A stretch of DNA of 64,000 nucleotides from Acidobacteriota bacterium. GTDB lineage: Bacteria; Acidobacteriota; Terriglobia; Terriglobales; Acidobacteriaceae. How positions within the stretch are numbered: position 1 is the first letter of the stretch; each line of letters begins with the position of its first letter. Under the pieces are notes generated by a model. That model saw only the letters and a list, made by a program, of their open reading frames with translations, did no database searches and was not told the origin of the DNA. Positions 24,462 through 32,248 of the stretch are shown here, one piece after another. The DNA lies in the NCBI GenBank assembly GCA_021792135.1, contig JAJYVF010000021.1, positions 1 through 64,000 of the forward strand. Direction: 5' to 3'. Position numbers and translations under genes: made by a program.

Positions 24462-25510
24462 TGACGAAAGGGACTGGAATCCTGACTTACCTGACTGCCT
24501 TTGTGTTCGCGGTGGGAATCTGCCAGCGCCTGCCAGCGCAGGAGAACGCAGCCGCGTCGCCGGAAAAGGTGATTCTGGATACGGATATCGGGGACGATAT
24601 TGACGATGCCTTTGCCCTGGCGCTGGCCCTGTCGAGCCCGCGAGTGCAGCTGCTGGGCGTGACCACCGCCTGGGGCGATACCGATCTGCGGGCGCGCCTG
24701 GCGGCGCGCTTTCTCTCGCGCACCGGGCACAGCAGAATTCCGGTAGCGGCGGGGCCTAAAACGCACGCTGTGTATCCCTTCACGCAGCTACGCTGGGCTG
24801 AGGCCTGGCCCGAGCCGAAGCCGGGCTGGCCCGACGCCGTCGATTTTATGCTGGACGCCATCCGCAGGAATCCTGGGCAGATCACGTTGATTTCCATTGC
24901 TCCCTTCAGCAATATCGGCGCCCTGATCGACCGCGACCCGGCAGCCTTCCGGCAGCTGAAACGGGTAGTGATCATGGGCGGGTCGATTCATCGTGGCTAC
25001 GGTGACCTTGGCTACCTGCCCGACCACGGGCCCGACCCTGAATACAACGTGCTCATGGACATTCCGGCGGCGAAGAAGCTTTTCGCGGCGGGGGTGCCGC
25101 TGTACATGATGCCGCTCGACTCCACGCAGCTGAAATTCCAGGAGGTGCTGCGCAGCACGCTCTTCAGCCAGGGAACGGCCACCACGAACGCGCTGTCGGA
25201 GCTGTACGAGCAGTGGACGGCCAGCACGCAGAACCCGACGCCGACACTCTTCGATGCGATGGCCGTGGCGTACAGTCTGCGTCCGGACCTGTGCCCGACC
25301 GAGCCGATGCACATCGTGGTCGACGACAAGGGATACACGCGCGCTGAGCCGGGAGAGCCGAACGCGCAGGTCTGCCTGAATTCCGACTCGGACAAATTCT
25401 TCCATTTTTACATTCCAGCAGTGCTGCGCACGGAAGCAGGCCAGCCGCTGATGGCGCACGAATCTGTGCCGGCGGATCCTGCGCCGGTAAAGAAACACAG
25501 GCACCCGTAG
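24458..25510 (+). CDS. Exported inosine-uridine-type nucleoside hydrolase
   Basis: A protein of 350 residues with a signal peptide (YLTAFVFAVGICQRLPAQ) followed by the nucleoside hydrolase fold. VILDTDIGDDIDDAFAL is the calcium-binding DTDxGxDDxxA signature. LISIAPFSNIGALI, VIMGGS, DPEYNVLMD (ribose-binding Asn/Asp) and FDAMAVAY (metal-binding Asp) complete the active site. The family hydrolyses ribonucleosides to free base and ribose. The export signal places the reaction in the periplasm, upstream of the ribose permease and ribokinase encoded just before it. The start ATG overlaps the ribokinase stop by four bases. Confidence 0.92.
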   Translation: MMTKGTGILTYLTAFVFAVGICQRLPAQENAAASPEKVILDTDIGDDIDDAFALALALSSPRVQLLGVTTAWGDTDLRARLAARFLSRTGHSRIPVAAGPKTHAVYPFTQLRWAEAWPEPKPGWPDAVDFMLDAIRRNPGQITLISIAPFSNIGALIDRDPAAFRQLKRVVIMGGSIHRGYGDLGYLPDHGPDPEYNVLMDIPAAKKLFAAGVPLYMMPLDSTQLKFQEVLRSTLFSQGTATTNALSELYEQWTASTQNPTPTLFDAMAVAYSLRPDLCPTEPMHIVVDDKGYTRAEPGEPNAQVCLNSDSDKFFHFYIPAVLRTEAGQPLMAHESVPADPAPVKKHRHP

Positions 25511-25515
25511 GACCT

Positions 25516-25528
25516 GGGGCGACGCCCC
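25516..25528 (+). terminator. Hairpin after the ribose operon
   Basis: A short perfect stem (GGGGC/GCCCC, three-base loop) five bases after the nucleoside hydrolase stop. No T-tract, so only a candidate. Confidence 0.3.
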
Positions 25529-25593
25529 GGGGACCGGGCAGGGGTTTCGCGGACCGGGGCCGACCAGAAAATGGATGTCTCACGTTTCCGTCC

Positions 25594-25616
25594 CCCCCCA
25601 GGTCTATACTGGGGGG
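25594..25616. promoter_or_regulatory. Palindrome overlapping a TATACT hexamer
   Basis: CCCCCCAG and CTGGGGGG form a perfect eight-base inverted repeat around the loop GTCTATA. The loop and right arm together spell TATACT at 25605-25610, a good -10 hexamer. No clear -35 TTGACA lies 17 bases upstream. It is 35 bases before the small membrane protein gene. It could be an operator on a promoter or a terminator hairpin of the preceding operon; a T-tract is absent. Confidence 0.4.
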
Positions 25617-25650
25617 TCTCTGCTCCGCCAGCAGGGAGCTGTCCAGCGCA

Positions 25651-26040
25651 TTGACTGCTCGACCGACATCGACGACCAGATCCAGGGCCTCCGGGTGGCT
25701 GCCCCTGAAGCCCTGTGCTCTCGGCCTTACCGCCCTTGCTGTTGCAGTATTTCTGTGGGGCCTGGCCTATAAGCTGTCGCTCTATCATGGGCGGTCGAAC
25801 ACGACTCCGCGGTTCACGGTCGCCAAGCTGTGGATCGCCCCCAAGGCGTCAGGGCTGACGTCTTCCGCAACGTCCGCGCACCGCGCGCCTCTGACGCCGG
25901 GTCTCGCGCTTCCGGCCGCTCCCCATGCCTGGCACCGACCGGAACTCTCCGCAAATCTGCCGATTGCGCCGATGCGCGGAATCGAGGCTCCCTCATTCTC
26001 CTGTTCCTCCCGCGCTCCCCCATCCCAGCCCCTCGCCTGA
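25651..26040 (+). CDS. Small membrane protein of unknown function
   Basis: A 129-residue frame from a TTG codon with one strong transmembrane segment (about residues 22-41, ALGLTALAVAVFLWGLAYKL) followed by SLYHGRSN. The remainder is a Pro/Ser/Ala-rich, probably disordered tail. The Shine-Dalgarno (GGGAG) is about 12 bases away, longer than ideal. Codon usage matches the neighbours and the frame spans the gap between two operons, so I believe it is real. No family is recognised. It precedes the membrane rhodanese and sigma-factor genes and may share their transcript. Confidence 0.5.
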   Translation: MTARPTSTTRSRASGWLPLKPCALGLTALAVAVFLWGLAYKLSLYHGRSNTTPRFTVAKLWIAPKASGLTSSATSAHRAPLTPGLALPAAPHAWHRPELSANLPIAPMRGIEAPSFSCSSRAPPSQPLA

Positions 26041-26132
26041 CGTAACCAGCACCGCGATTCGGTGGCGGAGGCCTAGTGCCCCGGACCGGTCGCCGTAATT
26101 CCTTTGCCGGTTTCGCTGTGGAGGAGCACATC

Positions 26133-26606
26133 ATGGATTTTCTCTGGGCTCTGACTGCTTTGGCTTTAGGGTTCCTGCTCTACCCTGCCTGGCAGCTCGT
26201 TCGATCCGTGGGGCGAGGTTCGCCTCGCATCTTCGCGCCGCCGCCCGTTTCTCCCGCTGCCAAAGGAGGAAAGATCCACGCATTCAGCGGCGGGCAAATC
26301 CGCAACCTCGAATGGGTTTCCATGGGCCAGTTTACGAGTCTGCTCGCCGAGTCGGACGACCTGGTCGTCATCGATCTTCGGCCGGAAAGTCAGCACCTTC
26401 GGTTGCGGCTTCCGGCCGCGCAGGTGCTCACGATCAGCCCTGACGAACTGCCCGAAGTGCTCGAATGGCTTCCGCGGAATCGAAGCGCGGCCTTCTGCGG
26501 GGCCTCGGGGACTGCTCTTTCCCTGATCCGCGCGAGTTCGTGCATGCGGGGTTCGGCTCCTCTCTATGTGCTGAAGGATGGCTCAGCCTGGGCGGAGGTC
26601 GCATGA
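26133..26606 (+). CDS. Membrane-anchored rhodanese-like protein
   Basis: A 157-residue protein with one N-terminal transmembrane helix (FLWALTALALGFLLYPAWQLV) and a cytoplasmic or periplasmic rhodanese-like domain at about residues 60-150. VVIDLRPESQH (Asp81, Arg83) is the DxR motif, and AAFCGASGTALSL holds the catalytic-loop Cys122. Rhodaneses carry persulfide sulfur on that Cys. GGAG lies in front of the ATG at 26133. The stop overlaps the start of the ECF sigma factor by four bases (ATGA), an unusual partnership that suggests a regulatory link. Confidence 0.82.
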   Translation: MDFLWALTALALGFLLYPAWQLVRSVGRGSPRIFAPPPVSPAAKGGKIHAFSGGQIRNLEWVSMGQFTSLLAESDDLVVIDLRPESQHLRLRLPAAQVLTISPDELPEVLEWLPRNRSAAFCGASGTALSLIRASSCMRGSAPLYVLKDGSAWAEVA

Positions 26607-27316
26607 TGCGGAACGCGGGGATCCCACCGCAGCCGTTGGCCCAGGAGGACAGCTTCTCCGACCTTGTGCGAACGGTTGAGCAGCGGCGCACGCAACTGGT
26701 GCGTGTGGCCCAGCGCATGACGCGCTGTCAGGAGGACGCAGAAGACGTGGTACAGGATTCCGTCCTGAAGGCGCTTGCCAACCTCTCCACCTTCCGCGGC
26801 GATTCGCGGCTGGACACATGGCTTCATGCCATCGTGGTCAACACGGCGCGGAGCCGGCTCCGTTCTCAGTGCGGCCGAGTCTACATCCCGATCGAATCCG
26901 ATGACGAGAGCGAGCGCGACTCTGCGAGGATCGAGCTGCCTCACCCTGGAAAGGATCCGGAGGAATTCTGCAGCACGTACGAGCTGCAGAGGCTGCTGCT
27001 TGCGGAAATTGCCAGCCTCGATCCGATCTACGGGACCCTGATCCGGATGTGCGATCTGGACCAGCGCTCCTATCGTGAGACGGCTCAGGCCCTGCATCTG
27101 AACATCGCCACTGTGAAGGCGCGGCTGTTCCGGGGCCGGGCGCTGTTACGGCGGAAGCTCCGCCGGCATTTGCCGCGGGACCGACGGCAAAGGGATCCGC
27201 TCGGCAAAGGCAAGCGGAAACGCCAGCCCGGGGAGGAGGCCATCGAGCAGGTGGGCCCGGAAGCCGGGGTGGGCAGCGAGCCTGGTTCGCCGGTTCCAGT
27301 GTTAACGGATTGTTAA
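26603..27316 (+). CDS. ECF-type RNA polymerase sigma factor
   Basis: A 237-residue sigma-70 family factor of the extracytoplasmic function type. The sigma-2 region is at about residues 25-95 (EDAEDVVQDSVLKALANLSTF, DSRLDTWLHAIVVNTARSRLR), and sigma-4 at about 130-190 (YRETAQALHLNIATVKARLFRGRALLRRKLR, a helix-turn-helix). A basic then acidic tail of about 45 residues follows and ends in Cys. No classical anti-sigma factor with a zinc-binding HxxxCxxC motif lies beside it. The upstream overlapping rhodanese-like membrane protein is the obvious candidate for a sensing partner. The next gene encodes an exported protein and may be a target. Confidence 0.92.
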   Translation: MMRNAGIPPQPLAQEDSFSDLVRTVEQRRTQLVRVAQRMTRCQEDAEDVVQDSVLKALANLSTFRGDSRLDTWLHAIVVNTARSRLRSQCGRVYIPIESDDESERDSARIELPHPGKDPEEFCSTYELQRLLLAEIASLDPIYGTLIRMCDLDQRSYRETAQALHLNIATVKARLFRGRALLRRKLRRHLPRDRRQRDPLGKGKRKRQPGEEAIEQVGPEAGVGSEPGSPVPVLTDC

Positions 27317-27382
27317 AAACTTAAAACGTCTCCTCGATGCGGGAGTCTCAGTCTTCAGAGGGTCCTTGGAAAGGAGACACTC

Positions 27383-28090
27383 ATGAAGTTTGCATGGCTC
27401 CTGCTTGCGCTGCTGCTGCCACCCGCTCTGCCGGCGCAAAATACCATCCCTGCGGGTACGATTCTTCCGCTTCGTCTGGAAACCACGCTGAAGACCGGCA
27501 GGATCAAAGCTGGCCAGGCCATTCGGGCCGAGGTTATGCAGGACATTCCCGGGACGCGCATTCACAGGCGAGCCCGGGTGTTGGGGCATGTAGTCAGTGC
27601 GGCTCCCGGTCGTCTGGAGCTGCGCTTCGATACGCTGGTGGCGAACGGCCGGCATATTCCGCTGAAGACGAATCTGCGGGCGCTCGCTTCCATGACGGAG
27701 GTGGAGATTGCGCAGACTCCCGAAGGTGGACCGGACCGCGCAACCCCACCGCCCTTCTGGACCACAGAACAGATCGGCGGCGAACAGGTATACCGCGGCG
27801 GCGGCCCTGTGGCCCGCGGCCTGACGCTGGTTGGAAAGCCGACGCCGTATGGAGTGCTCGGCCAGCTCAACAGCAGTCCTCCGTGCCGCGCGGAGATTGC
27901 CGGTAACAGCGCTCCGCAGGCGCTGTGGCTCTTCTCGACGGATGCCTGCGGTCTTTACGGCTTCAACAATCTGAAGATCGGCCATGCGGGACGAACCGAA
28001 CCTGCGGGCAGTATCCTGCTGCTCTCCAAGGGCAGCAAGATCGATCTCCGCAGCGGAAGCGGGCTGCTGTTGCGCGTGCAGGGCTCATAA
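27383..28090 (+). CDS. Exported protein of unknown function
   Basis: A 235-residue protein with a textbook signal peptide (FAWLLLALLLPPALPAQ) and an excellent Shine-Dalgarno (AAAGGAG, six bases before ATG). The mature N-terminal half (IPAGTILPLRLETTLKTGRIKAGQAIRAEVMQDI, then RIHRRARVLGHVV) resembles the beta domain seen in VirB10/TrbI-like and related exported proteins. The C-terminal part has two Cys residues (PCRAEIAG, DACGLYG). Function unknown. It follows the sigma factor by 66 bases, within which GTCTC occurs twice, 17 bases apart, a possible sigma-target feature. Confidence 0.75.
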   Translation: MKFAWLLLALLLPPALPAQNTIPAGTILPLRLETTLKTGRIKAGQAIRAEVMQDIPGTRIHRRARVLGHVVSAAPGRLELRFDTLVANGRHIPLKTNLRALASMTEVEIAQTPEGGPDRATPPPFWTTEQIGGEQVYRGGGPVARGLTLVGKPTPYGVLGQLNSSPPCRAEIAGNSAPQALWLFSTDACGLYGFNNLKIGHAGRTEPAGSILLLSKGSKIDLRSGSGLLLRVQGS

Positions 28091-28178
28091 GCGGGATCGC
28101 GCAGTGCGGGGGATGATCCTTTCCCCCGTCCCGCCCTGCGTGCGTCTCTGAGGCGTCGCGGGAGGGGTCGGCGCGCTG

Positions 28179-28202
28179 CGCTGTCTCAGCCCGGAGACAG
28201 CG
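28179..28202. terminator. Nine-base-pair hairpin upstream of the Xaa-Pro peptidase
   Basis: CGCTGTCTC and GAGACAGCG are perfect inverted arms around a six-base loop in the 151-base gap between 28090 and 28242. No T-tract follows. It may end the preceding transcript or act in the leader of the peptidase-accBC operon. Confidence 0.35.
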
Positions 28203-28241
28203 GCCAGCGAAGGGAATGCCCGTCCGTTTACTATCATCCTG

Positions 28242-29342
28242 ATGCAACCTGTTCAGAATTACGCGGCCCGGCGCTGGCGTACGCTGCGCCGTTCCATGGC
28301 CGATCAGCAAATCGACGCTCTGCTCATCACCCATTTGCCCGATGTGCGCTGGCTCTCGGGTTTCACCGGATCGAATGCGGCGCTGGTTGTGACGGCGCGC
28401 GGGGCGGCTCTGTTTACCGACGGGCGGTATACCGTGCAGGCTCGCGAGGAGGTGCGCGGCGCCCGCGTGGTGATTGCGGGGCGGTCGGCGCTGCAGGAAG
28501 CCTGCGCGTTTGCCGGCAGCCGGGCACAGCGCTGCTGGTTCGATCCGGAGCACACGACGGTCGCCGATCTGGAGCTCATGCGCGGCGGCCTGAACGGAAA
28601 GAGCCGGCGGGGTTTCTTCACGCCCCTCGGATCGCCGCTCGTCTCCACGCTGCGCATGGTGAAGGATGCTGCGGAGCTGAGCCTGATGGAAAGAGCGGCA
28701 AATCTGGGCTGCACGCTCTTTGAGATGATGCTTCCGCGCATCGAATCGGGCATGACGGAAAAGGCTCTGGCAGCCGAACTGGAGTTCCTGGCCCGCGGGC
28801 TGGGCGCGGAGGGCATGTCGTTTGAAACTATTGTGGCTTCCGGCCCACGCTCGGCGTTGCCGCATGGCCGCGCGACGGAGGCACAGCTGCCGCGCAAGGG
28901 ATTCGTTACACTGGACTTCGGTGTTATTCTCAAGGGTTATTGCTCGGATATGACGCGCACGGTGCGACTCGGCCGGGCGGTGGATGAAGAGCGCACCACC
29001 TTCGACGCGGTGCTGGCGGCGCAGCAGGCCGCGGTCGATGCGGTGAAGCCGAATGCCACCTGTGGCGAAGTGGACGAGGCCGCGCGCAGCGTGCTGCGGG
29101 CGGCCGGGCTGGGGAAGTACTTCACGCATTCCACCGGGCATGGTGTCGGACTGGAGATTCATGAACAGCCGCGCATTGCGGCTGCCCAGGCGGCCCGGCT
29201 TGTGCCCGGCATGGTGGTTACGATTGAACCCGGCGTTTATCTGCCGGGGAAGTTCGGTGTTCGGATCGAAGACATGGTCGCCGTAACAGAAGAAGGCCAC
29301 CGAATCCTGACGCCAGCTACGAAGAGCTGGATCGAGTTGTGA
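28242..29342 (+). CDS. Xaa-Pro aminopeptidase/dipeptidase (M24 family)
   Basis: This 366-residue cytoplasmic metallopeptidase cleaves peptide bonds involving proline. The N-terminal creatinase-like domain (ITHLPDVRWLSGFTGSNAALVV) is followed by the pita-bread catalytic domain. The dimetal ligands are visible in LDFGVILKGYCSDMTRTV (two Asp), the HSTGHGVGLEIHE His motif, VVTIEPGVY (Glu) and GVRIEDMV (Glu). It is followed after 16 bases by accB. In many bacteria this peptidase sits next to efp and accBC; here efp is absent from the cluster. Confidence 0.92.
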   Translation: MQPVQNYAARRWRTLRRSMADQQIDALLITHLPDVRWLSGFTGSNAALVVTARGAALFTDGRYTVQAREEVRGARVVIAGRSALQEACAFAGSRAQRCWFDPEHTTVADLELMRGGLNGKSRRGFFTPLGSPLVSTLRMVKDAAELSLMERAANLGCTLFEMMLPRIESGMTEKALAAELEFLARGLGAEGMSFETIVASGPRSALPHGRATEAQLPRKGFVTLDFGVILKGYCSDMTRTVRLGRAVDEERTTFDAVLAAQQAAVDAVKPNATCGEVDEAARSVLRAAGLGKYFTHSTGHGVGLEIHEQPRIAAAQAARLVPGMVVTIEPGVYLPGKFGVRIEDMVAVTEEGHRILTPATKSWIEL

Positions 29343-29358
29343 GGCCGGGAATATAACG

Positions 29359-29889
29359 ATGAATGCGGACGACATGAAAGAACTGAAGGAACTCATCGAG
29401 TTCCTCAAGGAAAACAAGATCGGCGAATTCGATCTGGAGCGCGGCGACCTGAAAGTTCGCATCAAGTTTGCCCAGGAGGGCGGCGCCGATCTGGCCGGCC
29501 TGGCGCGTATGATCGCCGCGCAGACCGTGGGGGCAGCCGCGCCCGCCACGCCGCCGGTGGTGAGTCCCGGACTGCTTCCCGCGGCGCAGGCCGCAAGCCC
29601 CGCCACACATGCCGGACCGGCGGCGACAGCGCCCTCGGAAGAAGAGTCCCTGCACATCGTCAAGTCGCCGATCGTTGGGACATTTTACGAGTCGCCTTCG
29701 CCGGGATCGCCGGCCTTCATCAAGATCGGTGACCGTGTCGATATCGGCCAGGTGCTCTGCATTGTGGAAGCCATGAAGCTGATGAACGAGATCGAAAGCG
29801 ACGCCTCCGGCGAGGTCGTGAAGCGTTTTGTCCAGAACGGCCAGCCCGTCGAATACGGCCAGCAGCTCTTTGCGCTGCGAATCTCTTAA
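29359..29889 (+). CDS. accB: Biotin carboxyl carrier protein of acetyl-CoA carboxylase
   Basis: This 176-residue carrier holds the biotin used by acetyl-CoA carboxylase in the first committed step of fatty acid synthesis. The N-terminal helix region (ELKELIEFLKENKIGEFDLERGDLKVRI) is typical of BCCP. A Pro/Ala-rich linker spans about residues 55-92. The biotinyl domain has VGTFYESPSPGSP (the thumb) and EAMKLMNEIES with biotin on Lys140. It is followed by accC after 21 bases. Confidence 0.96.
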   Translation: MNADDMKELKELIEFLKENKIGEFDLERGDLKVRIKFAQEGGADLAGLARMIAAQTVGAAAPATPPVVSPGLLPAAQAASPATHAGPAATAPSEEESLHIVKSPIVGTFYESPSPGSPAFIKIGDRVDIGQVLCIVEAMKLMNEIESDASGEVVKRFVQNGQPVEYGQQLFALRIS

Positions 29890-29910
29890 GCAGGTGCGAA
29901 TTTCGTAGAT

Positions 29911-31284
29911 ATGCGTAAGGTTCTTATCGCCAACCGTGGCGAAATCGCGCTGCGCGTGATTTGCGCCTGCAGAGAAATGGGCATCCGCACGGTCGCCATC
30001 TACAGCGAGGCGGACCGGCATTCGCTGCACGTTCGCTTTGCCGATGAGGCCATCTGCATCGGGCCGCCGCGCTCGGCGGAGAGCTACCTCAACGTGCCGG
30101 CCGTGATCAGCGCCGCGGAGATCGCCGACGTGGACGCGATCCATCCCGGATACGGACTGCTGAGTGAGAACGCCAACTTCGCCGAGGTATGCCGCGCCTC
30201 CAACATCAAGTTCGTCGGACCGCCGCCGGAGGTGACGCGGCTGATGGGCGAGAAAGAGAAAGCCCGCCAGACGATGAAGAAAGCCCGGGTACCGATTCTG
30301 CCCGGCTCCGACGGCGTCATTCAGTCGGAAGGCGAAGCTCTGGAATGGGCGCAGACGGTTGGTTATCCGGTCATCCTGAAGGCCTCGGCAGGTGGCGGCG
30401 GCCGCGGCATGCGCGTGGTGCGCTCGCCGGAGGAACTCCCCGGGTTGTTTCATGCGGCGCAGAGCGAAGCCGCCAATGCCTTTGGCAACGGCGACCTCTA
30501 CATGGAGAAATTCATCGAGCGCCCGCGCCACATCGAGTTTCAGATCCTGGCCGACGAGCACGGCACCGCCATGTCGCTGGGCGAGCGCGAGTGCTCGATC
30601 CAGCGGCGCCATCAGAAGCTCATCGAGGAAGCACCGTCGCTGAAGGTCACACCGCGTCTGCGCGAAGAGATGGCGCGAACGCTGAAACGCTCCCTCGAAG
30701 CCGTGGGCTATCAGAACGCCGGCACCATCGAGTTCCTCATGGATGAGGACGGGAAGCTCTACTTCATCGAGATGAACACACGTATCCAGGTGGAGCATCC
30801 GGTCACGGAGATGATCACCGGCATCGACCTGGTGAAGGCGCAGCTGCGCATCGCGTTAGGCGAGAAGCTCTCCAGCATCGTCCCCGAAATCGTTCCCATG
30901 CGCGGCCATGCGATCGAGTGCCGCATCAACGCGGAACATCCGGAAAAATTCACTCCTTCAGCGGGCAAGATCACGGCCTTCAATGTGCCGGGTGGTAACG
31001 GCATCCGTGTCGACACGGCGCAGTACGCCGAAGGCGTGGTGCCGCCGTACTACGATTCGCTGATCGCCAAGCTGATTGCCCACGGTGCCGACCGCGAGGA
31101 GGCCATGGCCCGGATGCGGCGGGCGCTCGAGATGTTCATCGTCGAGGGCATCCACACCAGCATTCCGCTGCACGAACGCATCTTCCAGGATGAAGAATTT
31201 CGGCACGGGCACTTCGACACGAAGTTCATGGAGCGGTTCTTCGAGCGCGAGAAGCAGAGACGGGAACTGGCCGCCGCCGTCTAG
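29911..31284 (+). CDS. accC: Biotin carboxylase of acetyl-CoA carboxylase
   Basis: This 457-residue ATP-grasp enzyme carboxylates biotin on AccB using bicarbonate and ATP. Motifs are [15 protein letters not shown] at the N-terminus, [28 protein letters not shown] (ATP-binding Gly-rich loop), [32 protein letters not shown] (catalytic Glu/Asn/Arg) and [11 protein letters not shown]. Length is standard. The stop is nested in CTAG, which is also the stop of the convergent gene on the other strand, so the two overlap by four bases. Confidence 0.97.
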   Translation: MRKVLIANRGEIALRVICACREMGIRTVAIYSEADRHSLHVRFADEAICIGPPRSAESYLNVPAVISAAEIADVDAIHPGYGLLSENANFAEVCRASNIKFVGPPPEVTRLMGEKEKARQTMKKARVPILPGSDGVIQSEGEALEWAQTVGYPVILKASAGGGGRGMRVVRSPEELPGLFHAAQSEAANAFGNGDLYMEKFIERPRHIEFQILADEHGTAMSLGERECSIQRRHQKLIEEAPSLKVTPRLREEMARTLKRSLEAVGYQNAGTIEFLMDEDGKLYFIEMNTRIQVEHPVTEMITGIDLVKAQLRIALGEKLSSIVPEIVPMRGHAIECRINAEHPEKFTPSAGKITAFNVPGGNGIRVDTAQYAEGVVPPYYDSLIAKLIAHGADREEAMARMRRALEMFIVEGIHTSIPLHERIFQDEEFRHGHFDTKFMERFFEREKQRRELAAAV

Positions 31285-32135
31285 ACATCGCAGATCTCTA
31301 CCGCCTCGCGCAGCTGCGACAGCGGATCACCGGTCGGCACAAACTCGTGCGCAACGTAGCCCTGAAATCCGGTATCCGCGATGGCGTTCATGACGGCGGC
31401 GTACTGAATCTCCTGGGTGGCGTCGATCTCATGCCGCCCGGGGACGCCTCCGGTGTGGAAGTGGGCAAGGACGCCGATGTTGGCGCGGATGGTGTCGATG
31501 AGATCCCCTTCCATGATCTGCATGTGGTAAATGTCGTAGAGCAGCTTCACCCGGGGCGAGTTCACGGCGTGCATGACCTCGGCGCCCCAGGCGGTGTGGT
31601 CGGCCATATAGTCCGGGTGGTTGACTTTGCTGTTGAGGAGCTCGAGGCAGATCGTCACGCCATTGTCTTCGGCGATCTTCCTGACGCGATTCAGCCCGGC
31701 GATGGTGTTGCGTGCGCCCTCCTCATCGGACATGCCGCGCCGGTAGCCGGAGAAGGTGATCACGTTGGGCACGCCGGCCTTTGCCGCCAGCGGGATATTT
31801 CTGCGGAAGGCGGCCTCGATGGCGGCATGGTTCTCGACACGGTTGAGGCCGTCGGGGATGGTGCCTCCGCCGGCGTAGCCCATAGTACAGATGAGCCCGT
31901 ATCGATGCGGCACGTCCCACTCATCTACCTCCAGCAGGTCGACGCCCTTGAGGCCCAGGCTCTGCGCCCACTGGCAAAGCTGATCGAGCGGGGTGTCTTT
32001 ATAGCACCACCGGCACACCGACTGGTGGATACGGCCTTTGCGCGTGGTCTGCTGCGCGGAGAGTTCCGGCAAAGCGGCAGCCAGACTGGCAGCACCGCCC
32101 GATTTCAGGAAATCACGTCGTGAAGTGCACACCAC
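31281..32135 (-). CDS. Tat-exported TIM-barrel protein, hydroxypyruvate isomerase family
   Basis: A 284-residue protein. [18 protein letters not shown] is a Tat signal. The remainder is an AP-endonuclease-2/xylose-isomerase-like TIM barrel of the Hyi group. Both catalytic Glu positions appear to be kept ([16 protein letters not shown] and VAHEFVP), along with [14 protein letters not shown] and [13 protein letters not shown]. The family includes hydroxypyruvate isomerase and keto-sugar isomerases/epimerases; the substrate is unknown. Export of such an enzyme is common among Acidobacteria and Planctomycetes. GTG start. It overlaps accC at its 3' end. Confidence 0.85.
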   Translation of the reverse strand: MVCTSRRDFLKSGGAASLAAALPELSAQQTTRKGRIHQSVCRWCYKDTPLDQLCQWAQSLGLKGVDLLEVDEWDVPHRYGLICTMGYAGGGTIPDGLNRVENHAAIEAAFRRNIPLAAKAGVPNVITFSGYRRGMSDEEGARNTIAGLNRVRKIAEDNGVTICLELLNSKVNHPDYMADHTAWGAEVMHAVNSPRVKLLYDIYHMQIMEGDLIDTIRANIGVLAHFHTGGVPGRHEIDATQEIQYAAVMNAIADTGFQGYVAHEFVPTGDPLSQLREAVEICDV

Positions 32136-32248
32136 AACAGACTACAGTGGAAAGAAAGGAAAGGAACAGGCACAAAAACTGCGGTCCCGATGCAGAGGCC
32201 AAAGAACCGCGGCGGCGTGTCCATTAGAATCTTTCCCGAAGGCCTGCC

